Shown: positions 8,202 to 17,061 of the stretch, piece by piece
Layout: each line of letters begins with the position of its first letter
Numbering within the stretch: the first letter of the stretch is position 1
Assembly: GCF_046507575.1 (NCBI RefSeq)
Contig: NZ_JBKFEY010000012.1
Coordinates: 29,533-93,532 of the forward strand
Length of the DNA stretch: 64,000 nucleotides
DNA from: Pontitalea aquivivens
GTDB taxonomy: Bacteria > Pseudomonadota > Alphaproteobacteria > Rhodobacterales > Rhodobacteraceae
Direction: 5' to 3'
Translations under genes and position numbers: made by a program
The notes under the pieces: generated by a model
Seen by the model: the letters and a program-made list of their open reading frames with translations, nothing else
Databases searched by the model: none
Told to the model about the DNA's origin: nothing

Positions 8202-9107
8202 ATGGGGATTTGCAAGGATCGTGTGGTGATCGTGACCGGCGCGGGCCGGGGCCTTGGCCGCGCCTATGCGCTGGGTCTGGCTGCCGAGGGTGCCAAGGTC
8301 GTGGTCAACGATCTGGGCGTGGGCACGCATGGCGATGACACCGCCGAAACCCCCGCCCAGCAAGTGGTGGACGAGATCCGCGCCATGGGCGGCAAGGCGA
8401 TCGCCAACTTTGACGACGTCGCCGATTATGAGGCGGGCGGCCGCATCGTGCAGGCGGCGCTGGATGCCTTTGGCCGGCTGGATGCGGTGGTGAACAACGC
8501 GGGCTTCGTGCGCGACCGGATGTTCGTGTCCTGCACGCCCGAAGAATGGGATGCGGTGCTGCGCGTCCACCTGCGCGGGCATTTCTGCATCAGCCGCCAC
8601 GCGGTCGACCACTGGCGCGCCGAGGTCAAGGCCGGTCGCAAGGTCGATGCGCGGATCGTCAACACCTCCAGCGGGGCGGGGCTTCAGGGCAGCATGGGCC
8701 AAAGCGCCTATTCGGCCGCCAAAGCCGGCATCGCCACGCTGACGCTGGTACAGGCGGCGGAACTGGCGCGCTATGGCATCACGGCCAATGCGCTGGCCCC
8801 GAATGCCCGCACCCGGATGACCGAAACCGCCTTTGCCGACGCGATGAAACCCGTCGAGGGCGCCTTTGACCGCTTTGCCCCTGAAAACACCGCGCCGCTG
8901 GTGGCATGGCTGTGCAGCGAGGGGTCATCCAAGGTAACGGGCCAGGTGTTCGAACTGATCGGCGGCACGATCCGCATTTGCCTGGGCTGGAACGACGGCC
9001 CGGAATACGACAAGGGCAGCCGCTGGCAGGCGGCGGAACTGGGCGACAAGATCACCGAACTGATGGCGCAGCGCCCTGCCCCGAAACCGGTCTACGGCAC
9101 CGCCTGA
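8202..9107 (+). CDS. Short-chain dehydrogenase, MFE-2/17-beta-HSD4-like 3-hydroxyacyl-CoA dehydrogenase
   Basis: The 301-residue SDR has a TGAGRGLGR cofactor motif (12-20), NNAG (98-101) and catalytic Tyr170/Lys174 (YSAAK). The VNDLGV segment after the second strand and the C-terminal FAPENTAPLVAWL region are typical of the peroxisomal multifunctional enzyme type 2 dehydrogenase domain. Mycobacterial steroid clusters carry a similar protein (Rv3548c). It probably oxidises a (3R)-hydroxyacyl-CoA with NAD. It is the last gene of the 3302-9107 unit, before a strong terminator. Confidence 0.85.
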   Translation: MGICKDRVVIVTGAGRGLGRAYALGLAAEGAKVVVNDLGVGTHGDDTAETPAQQVVDEIRAMGGKAIANFDDVADYEAGGRIVQAALDAFGRLDAVVNNAGFVRDRMFVSCTPEEWDAVLRVHLRGHFCISRHAVDHWRAEVKAGRKVDARIVNTSSGAGLQGSMGQSAYSAAKAGIATLTLVQAAELARYGITANALAPNARTRMTETAFADAMKPVEGAFDRFAPENTAPLVAWLCSEGSSKVTGQVFELIGGTIRICLGWNDGPEYDKGSRWQAAELGDKITELMAQRPAPKPVYGTA

Positions 9108-9126
9108 ACAATGCGTCCCCCGCAAG

Positions 9127-9159
9127 AAGAAGGCCCGCCCTTTCGGGGCGGGCCTTCTT
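9127..9159. terminator. Bidirectional terminator hairpin
   Basis: A perfect 14-bp stem (AAGAAGGCCCGCCC at 9127-9140 with its complement at 9146-9159) around a 5-nt loop lies between two convergent genes. It can end transcription from both sides. Confidence 0.85.
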
Positions 9160-9160
9160 G

Positions 9161-10747
9161 TTACACCGCGCGTTGCGGGTCGCTGCGAAGGTGATCTTTG
9201 ACGACCTTGCCCTGCGCGCTGGTAGGCAGCGATATGCGGAATTCAATGCTGCGCGGCACCTTGAAGTTGGCGATGTTCTGGCGCGCCCAGGCGATCAGTT
9301 CGGCCTCGGTCGCGGTGGTCCCGGGGCGCAGCACGACGAAGGCCTTGCCGACCTCGCCCATGCGTTCGTCAGGCACGCCGATCACGGCGATCTGGCCCAC
9401 GGCGGGATGCGCGCTCATCAGCCGCTCGATCTCGGCCGGGTAACAGTTGAAGCCGCCGGTGATGTAGACATCCTTCACCCGGTCCTCGATCCGCAGGTTG
9501 CCGTCACTATCGAAATAGCCGATATCGCCGGTGTGCAGCCAGCCGTTCTTGTCGATTGTTTCGGCGGTGGCCTCGGGGTTGTGGAAATAGCCGCGCATGG
9601 TGATGTAGCCACGGATCACCACCTCGCCGGGCTGGCCGTCGGGCAAAAGGTTGCCCTCGGCGTCCATGATCCGCACCTCGGTTTCCGGGAAAGGCTTGCC
9701 GGCGGTGTTGGCGATCACCTCGGCGTCGTCATCGGCGCGGCACATCGTGCCATAGCCGCCGCATTCGGTCAGACCATAGCCGTTGACCACGCCGGAAAAT
9801 CCCAGTTCCGACCGCATCCGCCGGATCAGCGTTGCCGGCACAACCGACCCGCCAGTCGCCCCCAGCCGCAGGCTGCTGGTGTCGAACTTCGCAAGTTCGG
9901 GATGCTGCAACATGCCGTGGAAGATCGCCGGCGGACCGGGGATGACAGAGATCTTTTCGTTCTGCACCCGGTGCAGGATTTCCCCGGGGTCGTAGGTCAG
10001 ATGCGGCATCAGCACCGCCCCGCGCATCAGCGACACGATCCCGCCCGAACGATAGCCGAAGGCGTGAAAGAACGGAGGGATCACCAGGATGCGGTCCCCC
10101 TGTTGGATCCCGACCCGCGTGGCCCAGGCGTCAATGGCGCGCAGGCATTTGCGGTGTTCATACATAACCCCCTTGGGATAGCCCGTGGTGCCCGAGGTGA
10201 ACAGCATGTCGCACAGATCCTCGGGGCCGACCTCGGCGATGCGGGCGTCGAGCGCCTCTTCGGAAATCTGACCGGCCCGGGCCAGAAAGGCATCCCAGGC
10301 GACCTCGCCGGCCTTGGGGTTGTCGAACACGACGATGTCACGCAGCGGGGCACGGCCTTCGGCGGGGATCATGTCGGGATAGTGCAGGCCCAGGAAATCG
10401 CCCACCGACATCAGCATGGTGGCTTCGCTGCGCCGGATCAGTTCGGACACCTCGGTGCCCTTGAACCGGGTCGAGCAGGGAATCAGGATGCCGCCCGCGC
10501 TGAGCAGGCCCATCGCGGTGGCGAACCACTGCCAGCTGTTCGGGCCCCAGATCATCACTTTGTCGCCCTTGGCCAACCCCGTGGCCATGAAGGCGCGGGC
10601 GATCTGCCGGCGCAGGCGATCGAACCCGACGAAGCTCAGCCTGACGCCGCGATCTTCGATAAAGGTTTGTGTGCCATAAGCCCGGGCCGCATCGGCACAC
10701 AGCGCCGGTATCGTCGTGAATTCCCATACCGGGCTGTCAGCGGTCAT
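9161..10747 (-). CDS. fadD3: Acyl-CoA synthetase FadD3 homologue (HIP-CoA ligase)
   Basis: The 528-residue ANL-family ligase has the P-loop LFTSGTTGYPKG, the GYGLTECGG region, the hinge motif DRVKDVYITGGFNCYPAE and a C-terminal catalytic Lys in TSAQGKVVK. Its sequence follows mycobacterial FadD3 (Rv3561) closely in my recollection (ILFTSGTTG, FFHNFGYKAG, VLPGPPTIYQ correspond to its own segments). FadD3 activates HIP, the propionate side chain left after ring A/B removal, to the CoA ester and so commits the C/D rings to degradation. It is transcribed alone, divergent from 10920, with an operator copy between them. Confidence 0.9.
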   Translation of the reverse strand: MTADSPVWEFTTIPALCADAARAYGTQTFIEDRGVRLSFVGFDRLRRQIARAFMATGLAKGDKVMIWGPNSWQWFATAMGLLSAGGILIPCSTRFKGTEVSELIRRSEATMLMSVGDFLGLHYPDMIPAEGRAPLRDIVVFDNPKAGEVAWDAFLARAGQISEEALDARIAEVGPEDLCDMLFTSGTTGYPKGVMYEHRKCLRAIDAWATRVGIQQGDRILVIPPFFHAFGYRSGGIVSLMRGAVLMPHLTYDPGEILHRVQNEKISVIPGPPAIFHGMLQHPELAKFDTSSLRLGATGGSVVPATLIRRMRSELGFSGVVNGYGLTECGGYGTMCRADDDAEVIANTAGKPFPETEVRIMDAEGNLLPDGQPGEVVIRGYITMRGYFHNPEATAETIDKNGWLHTGDIGYFDSDGNLRIEDRVKDVYITGGFNCYPAEIERLMSAHPAVGQIAVIGVPDERMGEVGKAFVVLRPGTTATEAELIAWARQNIANFKVPRSIEFRISLPTSAQGKVVKDHLRSDPQRAV

Positions 10748-10840
10748 CTTTCACCTGTGTCTGTGGATATTGTATCGGGCTCATCATCCGGCTTTCCCGA
10801 GGTTGCCGACGTGATAGCATCATCCCGCCCACCCGCCCGC

Positions 10841-10858
10841 ATCGTCCGAAGGGACGAG
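10841..10858 (+). promoter_or_regulatory. Operator copy 2 of the island regulon
   Basis: The sequence ATCGTCCGAAGGGACGAG is a nearly perfect palindrome. It lies in the divergent region between fadD3 (93 bp to its start) and the SDR gene at 10920 (61 bp to its start), so it may control both. Confidence 0.8.
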
Positions 10859-10919
10859 TTGGTCAACGCCCAACGCCCCTACAACAGGTCAAACCAGGAA
10901 CTGCCCGAGGAGACCACCC

Positions 10920-11726
10920 GTGATCCGCGAAAACCAGTCTTACCTGCCACCGATGACGGGGCAAGTCGTCATCGTCACCGGCGGCACCAAGGGCATCGGC
11001 CGCCATATCGCCCAGGCCTTTCTGGACGCCGGCGCCGAGGTGGCCGTCTGTGCCCGCACCGCGCCCGAAGCGCTGCCCGAAAGCGGTGGGCGGCGCGCCA
11101 GCTTCCATGCCTGCGACGTGCGCGACGCAACCGCCTGCCGCGCCCTTGTCGATACGGTGGCAAGCGCGCATGGCGGGCGGCTGGATGTGCTGGTGAACAA
11201 CGCGGGGGGGTCGCCACCCGCCGATGCCGCGACCGTCTCTCCGCGCTTTTCCGAGGCGATCATCGCGCTGAACCTGACCGCACCGCTGCATCTGTCCCAG
11301 GCAGCGCATCGCTGGATGATAGCGCAGCCACAAGGCGGCTCGATCATCAACATCGCCAGCGTCGCTGGCGTACGCCCCGCCCCCGGCACCGTTGCCTATG
11401 GCGCGGCCAAGGCGGGGCTGCTGAACCTGACCACCAGCCTTGCACAGGAATGGGGGCCAAAGATCCGGGTCAATGCGATCATCTGCGGCCTGATGCAGAC
11501 CGAACAGACCGACCTGAGCTATGGCTCGGCCGCGGCACAGACCGAACTGAAGGCCGCCCTGCCAATGAAGCGCATGGGCACCGGCCCCGATATTGCGGCG
11601 GCCGCGCTTTTTCTGGCTTCGCCGATGGCGGCCTTCATAAGCGGTGCGCGCCTTGAGGTGGATGGCGGGGGCGAACCGCCGTTGTTCCTTGACATCATCC
11701 GCCGCCATGCAAGCGATGCGGACTAG
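10920..11726 (+). CDS. Short-chain dehydrogenase/reductase
   Basis: The start is a GTG at 10920 preceded by GAGGAG; 268 residues. Cofactor motif TGGTKGIGR (20-28), NNAG (93-96), catalytic Tyr160/Lys164 (YGAAK) and a closing DGGG are all present, so it is a complete classical SDR. It heads a short plus-strand unit with the binding protein at 11797 and shares operator 2 with fadD3. It probably oxidises or reduces a hydroxyl/keto group on a HIP-type intermediate; the exact position cannot be stated. Confidence 0.85.
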   Translation: MIRENQSYLPPMTGQVVIVTGGTKGIGRHIAQAFLDAGAEVAVCARTAPEALPESGGRRASFHACDVRDATACRALVDTVASAHGGRLDVLVNNAGGSPPADAATVSPRFSEAIIALNLTAPLHLSQAAHRWMIAQPQGGSIINIASVAGVRPAPGTVAYGAAKAGLLNLTTSLAQEWGPKIRVNAIICGLMQTEQTDLSYGSAAAQTELKAALPMKRMGTGPDIAAAALFLASPMAAFISGARLEVDGGGEPPLFLDIIRRHASDAD

Positions 11727-11740
11727 TCTGAATGAATGAT
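11723..11740 (-). promoter_or_regulatory. Operator copy 3 of the island regulon (degenerate)
   Basis: On the minus strand it reads ATCATTCATTCAGACTAG, with two mismatches in the left half-site but an intact GACTAG half. It overlaps the stop codon of the SDR gene and ends 56 bp before the binding-protein start, the same distance as other copies. Confidence 0.5.
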
Positions 11741-11796
11741 GCGGCGCGGGCCGTTGAAAGGCCTGATCACAGCTGAACAGAGGAGGAGGTTCCCCA

Positions 11797-13005
11797 ATGA
11801 ACAAAGCCAAAACACCCAAGCGCCGAATGATGCGGGCCGCCACATCGCTGACCGCGATCGCCCTGTGGAGCACCGGCGCCTTCGCGCAGGACACGATCAA
11901 GATGGGCGGCATCATGTCGATGACCGGCGGCGGCGCCTCGATCGGGGTGGTCGCCGACAACGCCTGGCGCATGGCCATCGACGAGATCAACGAGGCCGGC
12001 GGCATCCTGGGCAAGAAGGTCGAATATGTCCTGGCCGACACGATGACCGACCCGACCCACGGCGTCAGCGAGACGCGCCGCCTGATCGAGAATGAAGGTA
12101 TCCAGATCCTTGTTGGCCCCGCGACCAGCCAGGAAACGATGGGCATCACTGCGGTGACGAGTGAAAAGAAGATCGTCCAGCTGTCCACCGCCGCTTCGAC
12201 CGACCTGACGCCTGCCTTCGCACCCTATCACTTCACCAGCTCGGTCACCGGCTTGAACCAGATGAAAGCCAACGTCGATTACGCGATTGACGTGCTGGGC
12301 CTGAAGAAACTGGCGCTGATCTCGGACAACGGCGGCATGTCCAAGGCCGCGGTCACCGAAATCGTCGCCTATATGACGGAACGCGGCAACGAGCCGGTGA
12401 TCGTGCAGGAATTCCCCTTCCGCACCGAAGACATGACCCCGCAGCTGCTGTCGATGCGCAGTTCTGGCGCCGAAGCCGTGCTGCTGATCAACTCGATCGG
12501 CGACGATTCGCGCAAGTTTCTGGAAAACCGTGCCGATATCGGCTGGGAAGCGCCCGTGCTGGCCAGCATGACGACGCAGAACTACGCCGTCGGCAACGCC
12601 AGGCTGCTGGGCGATGACGCCTTCAACGATGTCTATGCGACCCAGTTCGTCGGTATGACTTTCTGCCCCGGCGACGCCGTTGGGGAATCTGCCTTCGCCA
12701 AGTTCGCCGAACGCGCCCGCGCCCGCATCCCCAATATCGACCAGATGGGCGGGCCTTCGGCGCTGAATCCCTATTTCATGCTGCCGATGGTGGCCGCCGC
12801 GGCCGCGAACGGTGCCGGTTCGACCGATGGCGACGCAATGAAAGCCTGGCTGGAAACCAAGGCCGGCGAAATCGTCGTGATGCAAGGCGCGGTCAACGCC
12901 AGCCCCGAAAGCCACTTCCTGCCAGCGGTGGAATCGGTCGTCGTGGTGCGCAATCCGCACAAGCCGCGCGAAGACGGCCTTGTGGAACGCGCGGTCTGCA
13001 ACTAA
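11797..13005 (+). CDS. Branched-chain-amino-acid-type ABC transporter substrate-binding protein
   Basis: This 402-residue protein has a Sec signal peptide of about 30 residues (basic start, hydrophobic TSLTAIALW, cleavage after AFA). It is followed by a two-lobed periplasmic binding domain of the Peripla_BP_6/LivK type. A good GGAGGAGG ribosome site precedes the ATG. It stands without permease or ATPase genes, so it may feed either the 32-37 kb transporter or the one entering at base 1. Proteins of this group also bind aromatic and other carboxylates, so a steroid acid ligand is plausible but unproven. A terminator follows. Confidence 0.85.
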   Translation: MNKAKTPKRRMMRAATSLTAIALWSTGAFAQDTIKMGGIMSMTGGGASIGVVADNAWRMAIDEINEAGGILGKKVEYVLADTMTDPTHGVSETRRLIENEGIQILVGPATSQETMGITAVTSEKKIVQLSTAASTDLTPAFAPYHFTSSVTGLNQMKANVDYAIDVLGLKKLALISDNGGMSKAAVTEIVAYMTERGNEPVIVQEFPFRTEDMTPQLLSMRSSGAEAVLLINSIGDDSRKFLENRADIGWEAPVLASMTTQNYAVGNARLLGDDAFNDVYATQFVGMTFCPGDAVGESAFAKFAERARARIPNIDQMGGPSALNPYFMLPMVAAAAANGAGSTDGDAMKAWLETKAGEIVVMQGAVNASPESHFLPAVESVVVVRNPHKPREDGLVERAVCN

Positions 13006-13029
13006 CGCCAGCCCTCCCCCTGGCTATTG

Positions 13030-13056
13030 GCCCCGCCCTCGTGGCGGGGCTTTTTT
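13030..13056 (+). terminator. Rho-independent terminator
   Basis: An 8-bp GCCCCGCC/GGCGGGGC stem with loop CTCGT is followed by six T, 24 bp after the binding-protein stop. Confidence 0.85.
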
Positions 13057-13302
13057 CTTGCCACTTTCCGCAATTTTGACGTTGTGCAGTATTTTTCGAC
13101 ACCGTGACAATTTCTTTGACGATGCGTTAATTTGCTGACACTATGACGGCAGGACGGTTGACGGTACGGCGCAGAATCACGGAGGAGGACGCACCGCCAC
13201 CACCCTGACCCGGACATTGGCCGGTGATGGGCCCGCACCGCTCCACGAGGGGATCCACAGGAAATCGCCGGGGCCGTATTGCGGTCACCGGAAGGGGGGA
13301 TA

Positions 13303-14343
13303 ATGGTTTTTCACTCGAAATCCGTCGTGAGTTTCGGACAGTTGCTGAATGCCTTGGGTGGTGCCGTAAGTTGCCAGATGCCAGTGTCCGCAATGCTGGG
13401 CATGGTGCGCGACCATTTTGCGGCCGAGGCCGTCATTCTCGCGCAAGCCGATGCCCGCGGACAGACAAGGCTGTTCGCCGATTGCGCCAGCCAAACTCTT
13501 TTGGGCGAGAACGCACTGACCGGCACGTCGGCACGCTCGACCCCGCTGCGCGATCTGATCGACCAATTCCAGCACATCAGCGCACAGGAAGCCCGTGTCA
13601 ACGGTCTGGGCGATTACACGATCTGGGTGTTCCGCGACCGCGCCGCACCGCGCTTCGAAGCCGAGGAAAGCACTTTGCTGGGTATCGTCGTCACCCAGAT
13701 CGCCCGCACGCTGGATCTGAATTCGCAATTGGACGAACGCGCCATTGAAAACACCGCCTATTCCAACGCTCTGGAATGCCTGCATGTCGGCGTGGTCATC
13801 GCGGACGAGGCGGGCCGTGTTGTGCGAATGTCGGGCCTGGCCGAAGGTATGCTGGCCGCGCGTCAAGGCCTTCAGGTACAGTATGGAAAGCTGCGCGCCA
13901 CCCACGTTGCCGAAGATCGCAAGCTGCAGCAACTCCTGCGTGAGACGCCCGGCGCAGGCAAACCGCGGGGCATGTCGGTGACCAGCGGGTCCGGCCTGCG
14001 GACGCTGGGGCTGGTGCTGCGGCCGGTTTCGGCCGGCTCGCCGCTGATCTGTATCTATGTGCGTGACTTTGACCGCGAGCCCAATATCGAAGGCGACTTC
14101 GTGCGCCAGATTCTGGACCTGACCCCCGCAGAGGCCGCGATGACCCGACGGCTGGCCGCCGGCCTGTCGCTGGAGGATGCCGCGATCGCCCTGGACATCA
14201 GCCGCAACACGGCACGGGCACATCTGCGATCGATCTTTTCCAAGAACGGCATCACCCGGCAGACCGAACTGGTCCGCATGGTGCTGAACAGCGCCGCGAT
14301 CCTGGGCGGCACGGCGGCCGAAGCCGACAGCTTTGCCCTCTGA
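13303..14343 (+). CDS. LuxR-family helix-turn-helix transcriptional regulator
   Basis: The ATG at 13303 is chosen for the GAAGGGGGGA just upstream; 346 residues. The C-terminal part (about 273-330) is a LuxR-type HTH: LTPAEAAMTRRLAAGLS, then ALDISRNTARAHLRSIFSK. The N-terminal 180 residues have no motif I recognise and may be a sensory GAF/PAS-like domain. The gene is monocistronic between hairpins, and the 250 bp upstream are unusually AT-rich for the window. None of the nine island operators lies in front of it. It could be the ligand sensor of the island or control a subset of genes; neither is shown by sequence. Confidence 0.8.
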   Translation: MVFHSKSVVSFGQLLNALGGAVSCQMPVSAMLGMVRDHFAAEAVILAQADARGQTRLFADCASQTLLGENALTGTSARSTPLRDLIDQFQHISAQEARVNGLGDYTIWVFRDRAAPRFEAEESTLLGIVVTQIARTLDLNSQLDERAIENTAYSNALECLHVGVVIADEAGRVVRMSGLAEGMLAARQGLQVQYGKLRATHVAEDRKLQQLLRETPGAGKPRGMSVTSGSGLRTLGLVLRPVSAGSPLICIYVRDFDREPNIEGDFVRQILDLTPAEAAMTRRLAAGLSLEDAAIALDISRNTARAHLRSIFSKNGITRQTELVRMVLNSAAILGGTAAEADSFAL

Positions 14344-14349
14344 CGCAAA

Positions 14350-14373
14350 GGCCGGGCACTGCGGCGCCCGGCC
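14350..14373. terminator. Convergent terminator hairpin
   Basis: A perfect GGCCGGGC/GCCCGGCC 8-bp stem with an 8-nt loop lies between the LuxR gene and the minus-strand SnoaL gene. On the minus strand it is followed by TTTG. Moderate strength. Confidence 0.6.
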
Positions 14374-14394
14374 AAAAGTCTGATCGGCGAATCG

Positions 14395-15024
14395 TCAGCG
14401 TACGCGGTTGCCGTGCACCGTCGCCCCGCGCCGCATCGTTTCGATGAACTGCTCCAACGGGGCGGGCGGCGCCAGCGGGCCTTCCTCGGGGCCGCCGCGC
14501 AACCAGAATTCCTTCCAGGACGGGAACAGCGCATGGAACGACCCTTCATAGGGCTCGCGGCCCGGCCAGCGCATCTTGCGCGCCCCGATCGGCGGCTTGT
14601 TCAGGTCGGTCGCATACCAGTACAGCGGCTGGCGGCGGGCGAAATACCAGCGGCCGTCCACCCGCTTGTAGCGGTCGTGATACATCATCTGCATGATGAC
14701 CCATTCCGCCCCGGTTTCATGTTCGTTCTTGGAATAGACGATGCCCACGGCCTCGTCGGGGTTCAGGAACTCGATGATCGTGGTGCCGACGTGGTGCGAG
14801 GTGCCGTCGAACTGTACGCGCATGGTCTGGTCCAGCCAGTCGCGCAGGGCCTCGCGGCCGTTGCTGTCCTTGCCGACCTTGACGTCGGGCAGGAACAGGC
14901 CCGCCATCGCCGCCATGTCGCGCATGTCCAGCGCCAGCGAATATTTCGAAATCAGCTGACGGATCTCATCACGCGATTCGATCCGGTCCAGACGTCGAAG
15001 GATTTCTTCCTGTATGTCGGTCAT
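14395..15024 (-). CDS. SnoaL/NTF2-like protein
   Basis: The start is taken at 15024 (MTDIQEEILRRLDR), giving 209 residues. The SnoaL-like alpha+beta-barrel pattern is visible: a first helix ending in KYSLALD (Tyr28, Asp33), then TSHHVGT with His77/His78. In related dehydratases and isomerases these positions line the pocket. Residues beyond about 140 form a Trp/Tyr-rich extension. It is the last gene of the ipdC-echA20-ipdF-maoC unit. A dehydratase or isomerase role on a hydroxylated steroid fragment is inference; three similar genes lie at 18971, 22034 and 26950. Confidence 0.75.
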   Translation of the reverse strand: MTDIQEEILRRLDRIESRDEIRQLISKYSLALDMRDMAAMAGLFLPDVKVGKDSNGREALRDWLDQTMRVQFDGTSHHVGTTIIEFLNPDEAVGIVYSKNEHETGAEWVIMQMMYHDRYKRVDGRWYFARRQPLYWYATDLNKPPIGARKMRWPGREPYEGSFHALFPSWKEFWLRGGPEEGPLAPPAPLEQFIETMRRGATVHGNRVR

Positions 15025-15034
15025 GGCCACCCTT

Positions 15035-15493
15035 TCAGAAATAATAGCGCCCGAGGATGTCGGCCACACAACCGGGCTTGGCGCCGCCCTCGATCTCCAT
15101 CGTCACGCGCACGGTGGTCTGGACGGCGTTGCCCTCCAGCACCTCGGCCTTGACCAGCGTTCCGGCGGCGCGCACGCGCGATCCCACCGGCACCGGCGCG
15201 GGAAAGCGCACACGATCCGCGCCGTAGTTGATCCCCATTGTCATGCCTTCCGCGCGGAACAGGTCGGGCAGAAAGTTGTTGATCAGGGAAAACGTCAGAT
15301 AGCCATGCGCAACCGTCTTGCCGAAGGGGCCATCCCTGGCCTTTTCCGGGTCGACGTGGATCCACTGGAAATCCCCGGTGGCGCGGGCAAAGGTGTCGAT
15401 CCGCTTCTGGTCAATTTCCAGCCAGTCGCTGTGACCCAGATCCATGCCCTCGGCGCTTGCGGCCTCTTGCGGCGATGTGAACACCAGTCCCAT
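15035..15493 (-). CDS. MaoC-like (R)-specific enoyl-CoA hydratase
   Basis: The 152-residue hotdog protein has the hydratase-2 motif ATGDFQWIHVDPEKA, with the catalytic pair Asp41 and His46, followed by GPFGKTVAHGYLTFSL. Length is that of single-domain PhaJ/MaoC proteins. It would hydrate a trans-2-enoyl-CoA to an (R)-3-hydroxyacyl-CoA. An MFE-2-type dehydrogenase (8202) could then use that product. It sits 3 bp downstream of ipdF in the operator-4 unit. Confidence 0.85.
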   Translation of the reverse strand: MGLVFTSPQEAASAEGMDLGHSDWLEIDQKRIDTFARATGDFQWIHVDPEKARDGPFGKTVAHGYLTFSLINNFLPDLFRAEGMTMGINYGADRVRFPAPVPVGSRVRAAGTLVKAEVLEGNAVQTTVRVTMEIEGGAKPGCVADILGRYYF

Positions 15494-15496
15494 CGC

Positions 15497-16282
15497 TTAC
15501 GCCCTCTGGCTTGAGACCGAGACGACCTCGCCGACCATGTAGCCAGAATAATCGCTGGCCAGGAACATCATCACATTGGCAATTTCCCAGACCTCGGCGG
15601 CGCGGCCAAAGGCCTCTTGCGCGCTCAGCGCCTCCAGCTCGCCGGGGCCGGCGGCCTTTTTCAGGAACTCGTGCATCGCGATCGAGGGCGACACCGCGTT
15701 GATGCGGATGCCGTGTTCGGCGGCTTCCAGCGCGGAACAACGGGTAAAGGCCATCACCCCGGCCTTCGCGGCGGCGTAATGCGACTGGCTTTTCTGCGCC
15801 CGCCAGCCCAGAACCGACGCGTTGTTGATGATCACCCCGGCCTTGCGCGGGATCATCCGCGCCAACGCCGCGCGGGTCATGCGCATGGTGCCGGTAAGGG
15901 TGACGTCAAGCACCATGTTCCATTCGGCATCCGTCATCTCGACAACAGAACGGAAACCGCCAAGGCCAGCGTTGTTGATCAGCACATCGATCCCGCCCAG
16001 CTTTTCTTCGGCGGCATCGATCAGTGCCTGAACCTCGGCCTCCTGCGTGACGTTGCACAGTTGCGCGTGCACCTCGGCGCCAAAGCCAAGGGCGCGCAGC
16101 CGGTCGGCCGCCTCGGCCAGCCGGCGTTCGTGGATGTCGGAAATCATGATCGCCCGGCACCCTTCCTCGATGGCGCGCCTGGCTGCGGCAAAGCCGATAC
16201 CGACGCCGGCAGCGGCGGTGATCAGGACAGAACGGCCCTTCAGAAGACCGTGGCCTTCGACATAGGTGGGGGTCTGGGTCAT
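15497..16282 (-). CDS. ipdF: IpdF homologue, 5-hydroxy-HIP-CoA-type SDR
   Basis: This 261-residue SDR matches my recollection of mycobacterial IpdF (Rv3559c) over most of its length. Marker segments are HGLLKG near the N-terminus, the altered cofactor loop TAAAGVGIG, NNASVLGWRAQ and catalytic Tyr169/Lys173 (YAAAK). IpdF interconverts the 5-hydroxyl and 5-keto group of HIP-type CoA esters before ring cleavage. The start overlaps the echA20 stop by 4 bp. Its neighbours echA20 and ipdC are also neighbours in actinobacterial KstR2 regulons, which supports the call. Confidence 0.9.
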   Translation of the reverse strand: MTQTPTYVEGHGLLKGRSVLITAAAGVGIGFAAARRAIEEGCRAIMISDIHERRLAEAADRLRALGFGAEVHAQLCNVTQEAEVQALIDAAEEKLGGIDVLINNAGLGGFRSVVEMTDAEWNMVLDVTLTGTMRMTRAALARMIPRKAGVIINNASVLGWRAQKSQSHYAAAKAGVMAFTRCSALEAAEHGIRINAVSPSIAMHEFLKKAAGPGELEALSAQEAFGRAAEVWEIANVMMFLASDYSGYMVGEVVSVSSQRA

Positions 16283-17049
16283 GCCTTGGCCTTTGCGTTG
16301 AAATCGGCGTCCCGCTTGGCGACAAAGGCGTCGCGCGCCTCTTGCGATTCAGCGGTCAGATAGGCCTGGGCGGTAAAGCCCTGTTCCCAACGGTATTTGT
16401 GTTCCAGATCGCCATCCTCGATGCCGTTCAGCGCCTCTTTCGCCAGCCGGATCATGGTCGAGCTTTTTGCGGCGATCTTGGCGGCCAGCCCCAGCGCCTC
16501 GGCGCGCAGATCTTCGCGCGGAACGATCTTTTCGACCGCGCCCAGACGATAAGCCTCGGCCGCGTCGATCGGCTCGCCTGTGAAATACATCTGGCGGACC
16601 TTCTGCACCGGGAACAGCCGCTGCAAATGCGCGCCCGCACCAAGCGCGCCGCGGTCCACCTCGGGCACACCGAAGGTCGCATCGGGCGAACACAGGATGA
16701 TGTCGGCCGAGCCGCAGATGCCGATGCCGCCACCCAGGATATAGCCGTGCGCGGCCACGATCACCGGCTTGAGCCCGCGGTGGACGGCACGGAAGGTTTC
16801 CCAGTTGCCCGCGTTCACCTCGGGGATACGCTCGGGGTGGCGCTGCAGTTCCTTGATGTCGACGCCGGCGCAAAAGCCGCGGCCCTCGGCACGGATCACG
16901 ATCACGCGCACCTGGGGGTTGGCTTGCAACGCGTCGATTTCCTGCGACAGGCCGCGCCAGCCCTTGCTGTCAAGCGCGTTGACCGGTGGGCTTTCGATCA
17001 CCAGTTCGGCGATCCCGTTTTCGATGGCTGACCAGAATTGTTGACCCAT
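16279..17049 (-). CDS. echA20: EchA20 homologue, crotonase-fold ring D hydrolase
   Basis: The 256-residue crotonase-family protein has AEGRGFCAGVDIKE, then GGGIGICGSAD and FGVPEVDRGALGAG. One catalytic Glu is present (Glu130) while the other position is Gly110, exactly as I recall for mycobacterial EchA20 (Rv3550). That enzyme opens the last five-membered ring (ring D) by hydrolysis of a beta-diketone-like CoA ester and does not hydrate. A start at 17049 with AAGGAGG upstream is convincing. It lies in the order ipdC-echA20-ipdF on the minus strand. Confidence 0.9.
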   Translation of the reverse strand: MGQQFWSAIENGIAELVIESPPVNALDSKGWRGLSQEIDALQANPQVRVIVIRAEGRGFCAGVDIKELQRHPERIPEVNAGNWETFRAVHRGLKPVIVAAHGYILGGGIGICGSADIILCSPDATFGVPEVDRGALGAGAHLQRLFPVQKVRQMYFTGEPIDAAEAYRLGAVEKIVPREDLRAEALGLAAKIAAKSSTMIRLAKEALNGIEDGDLEHKYRWEQGFTAQAYLTAESQEARDAFVAKRDADFNAKAKA

Positions 17050-17061
17050 GATGCCTCCTTT

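Noticed and set aside
8906..11656. Very long plus-strand open frame of 916 codons across fadD3
   Set aside because: It runs antisense to fadD3 and through the SDR gene, has low-complexity His/Gly/Arg-rich content and no domain. It is a by-product of GC-rich codon bias.
13076..13144. Promoter-like pairs TTGACG with CACTAT before the LuxR gene
   Set aside because: The -10 matches are only three of six and several alternatives exist, so no promoter is annotated.
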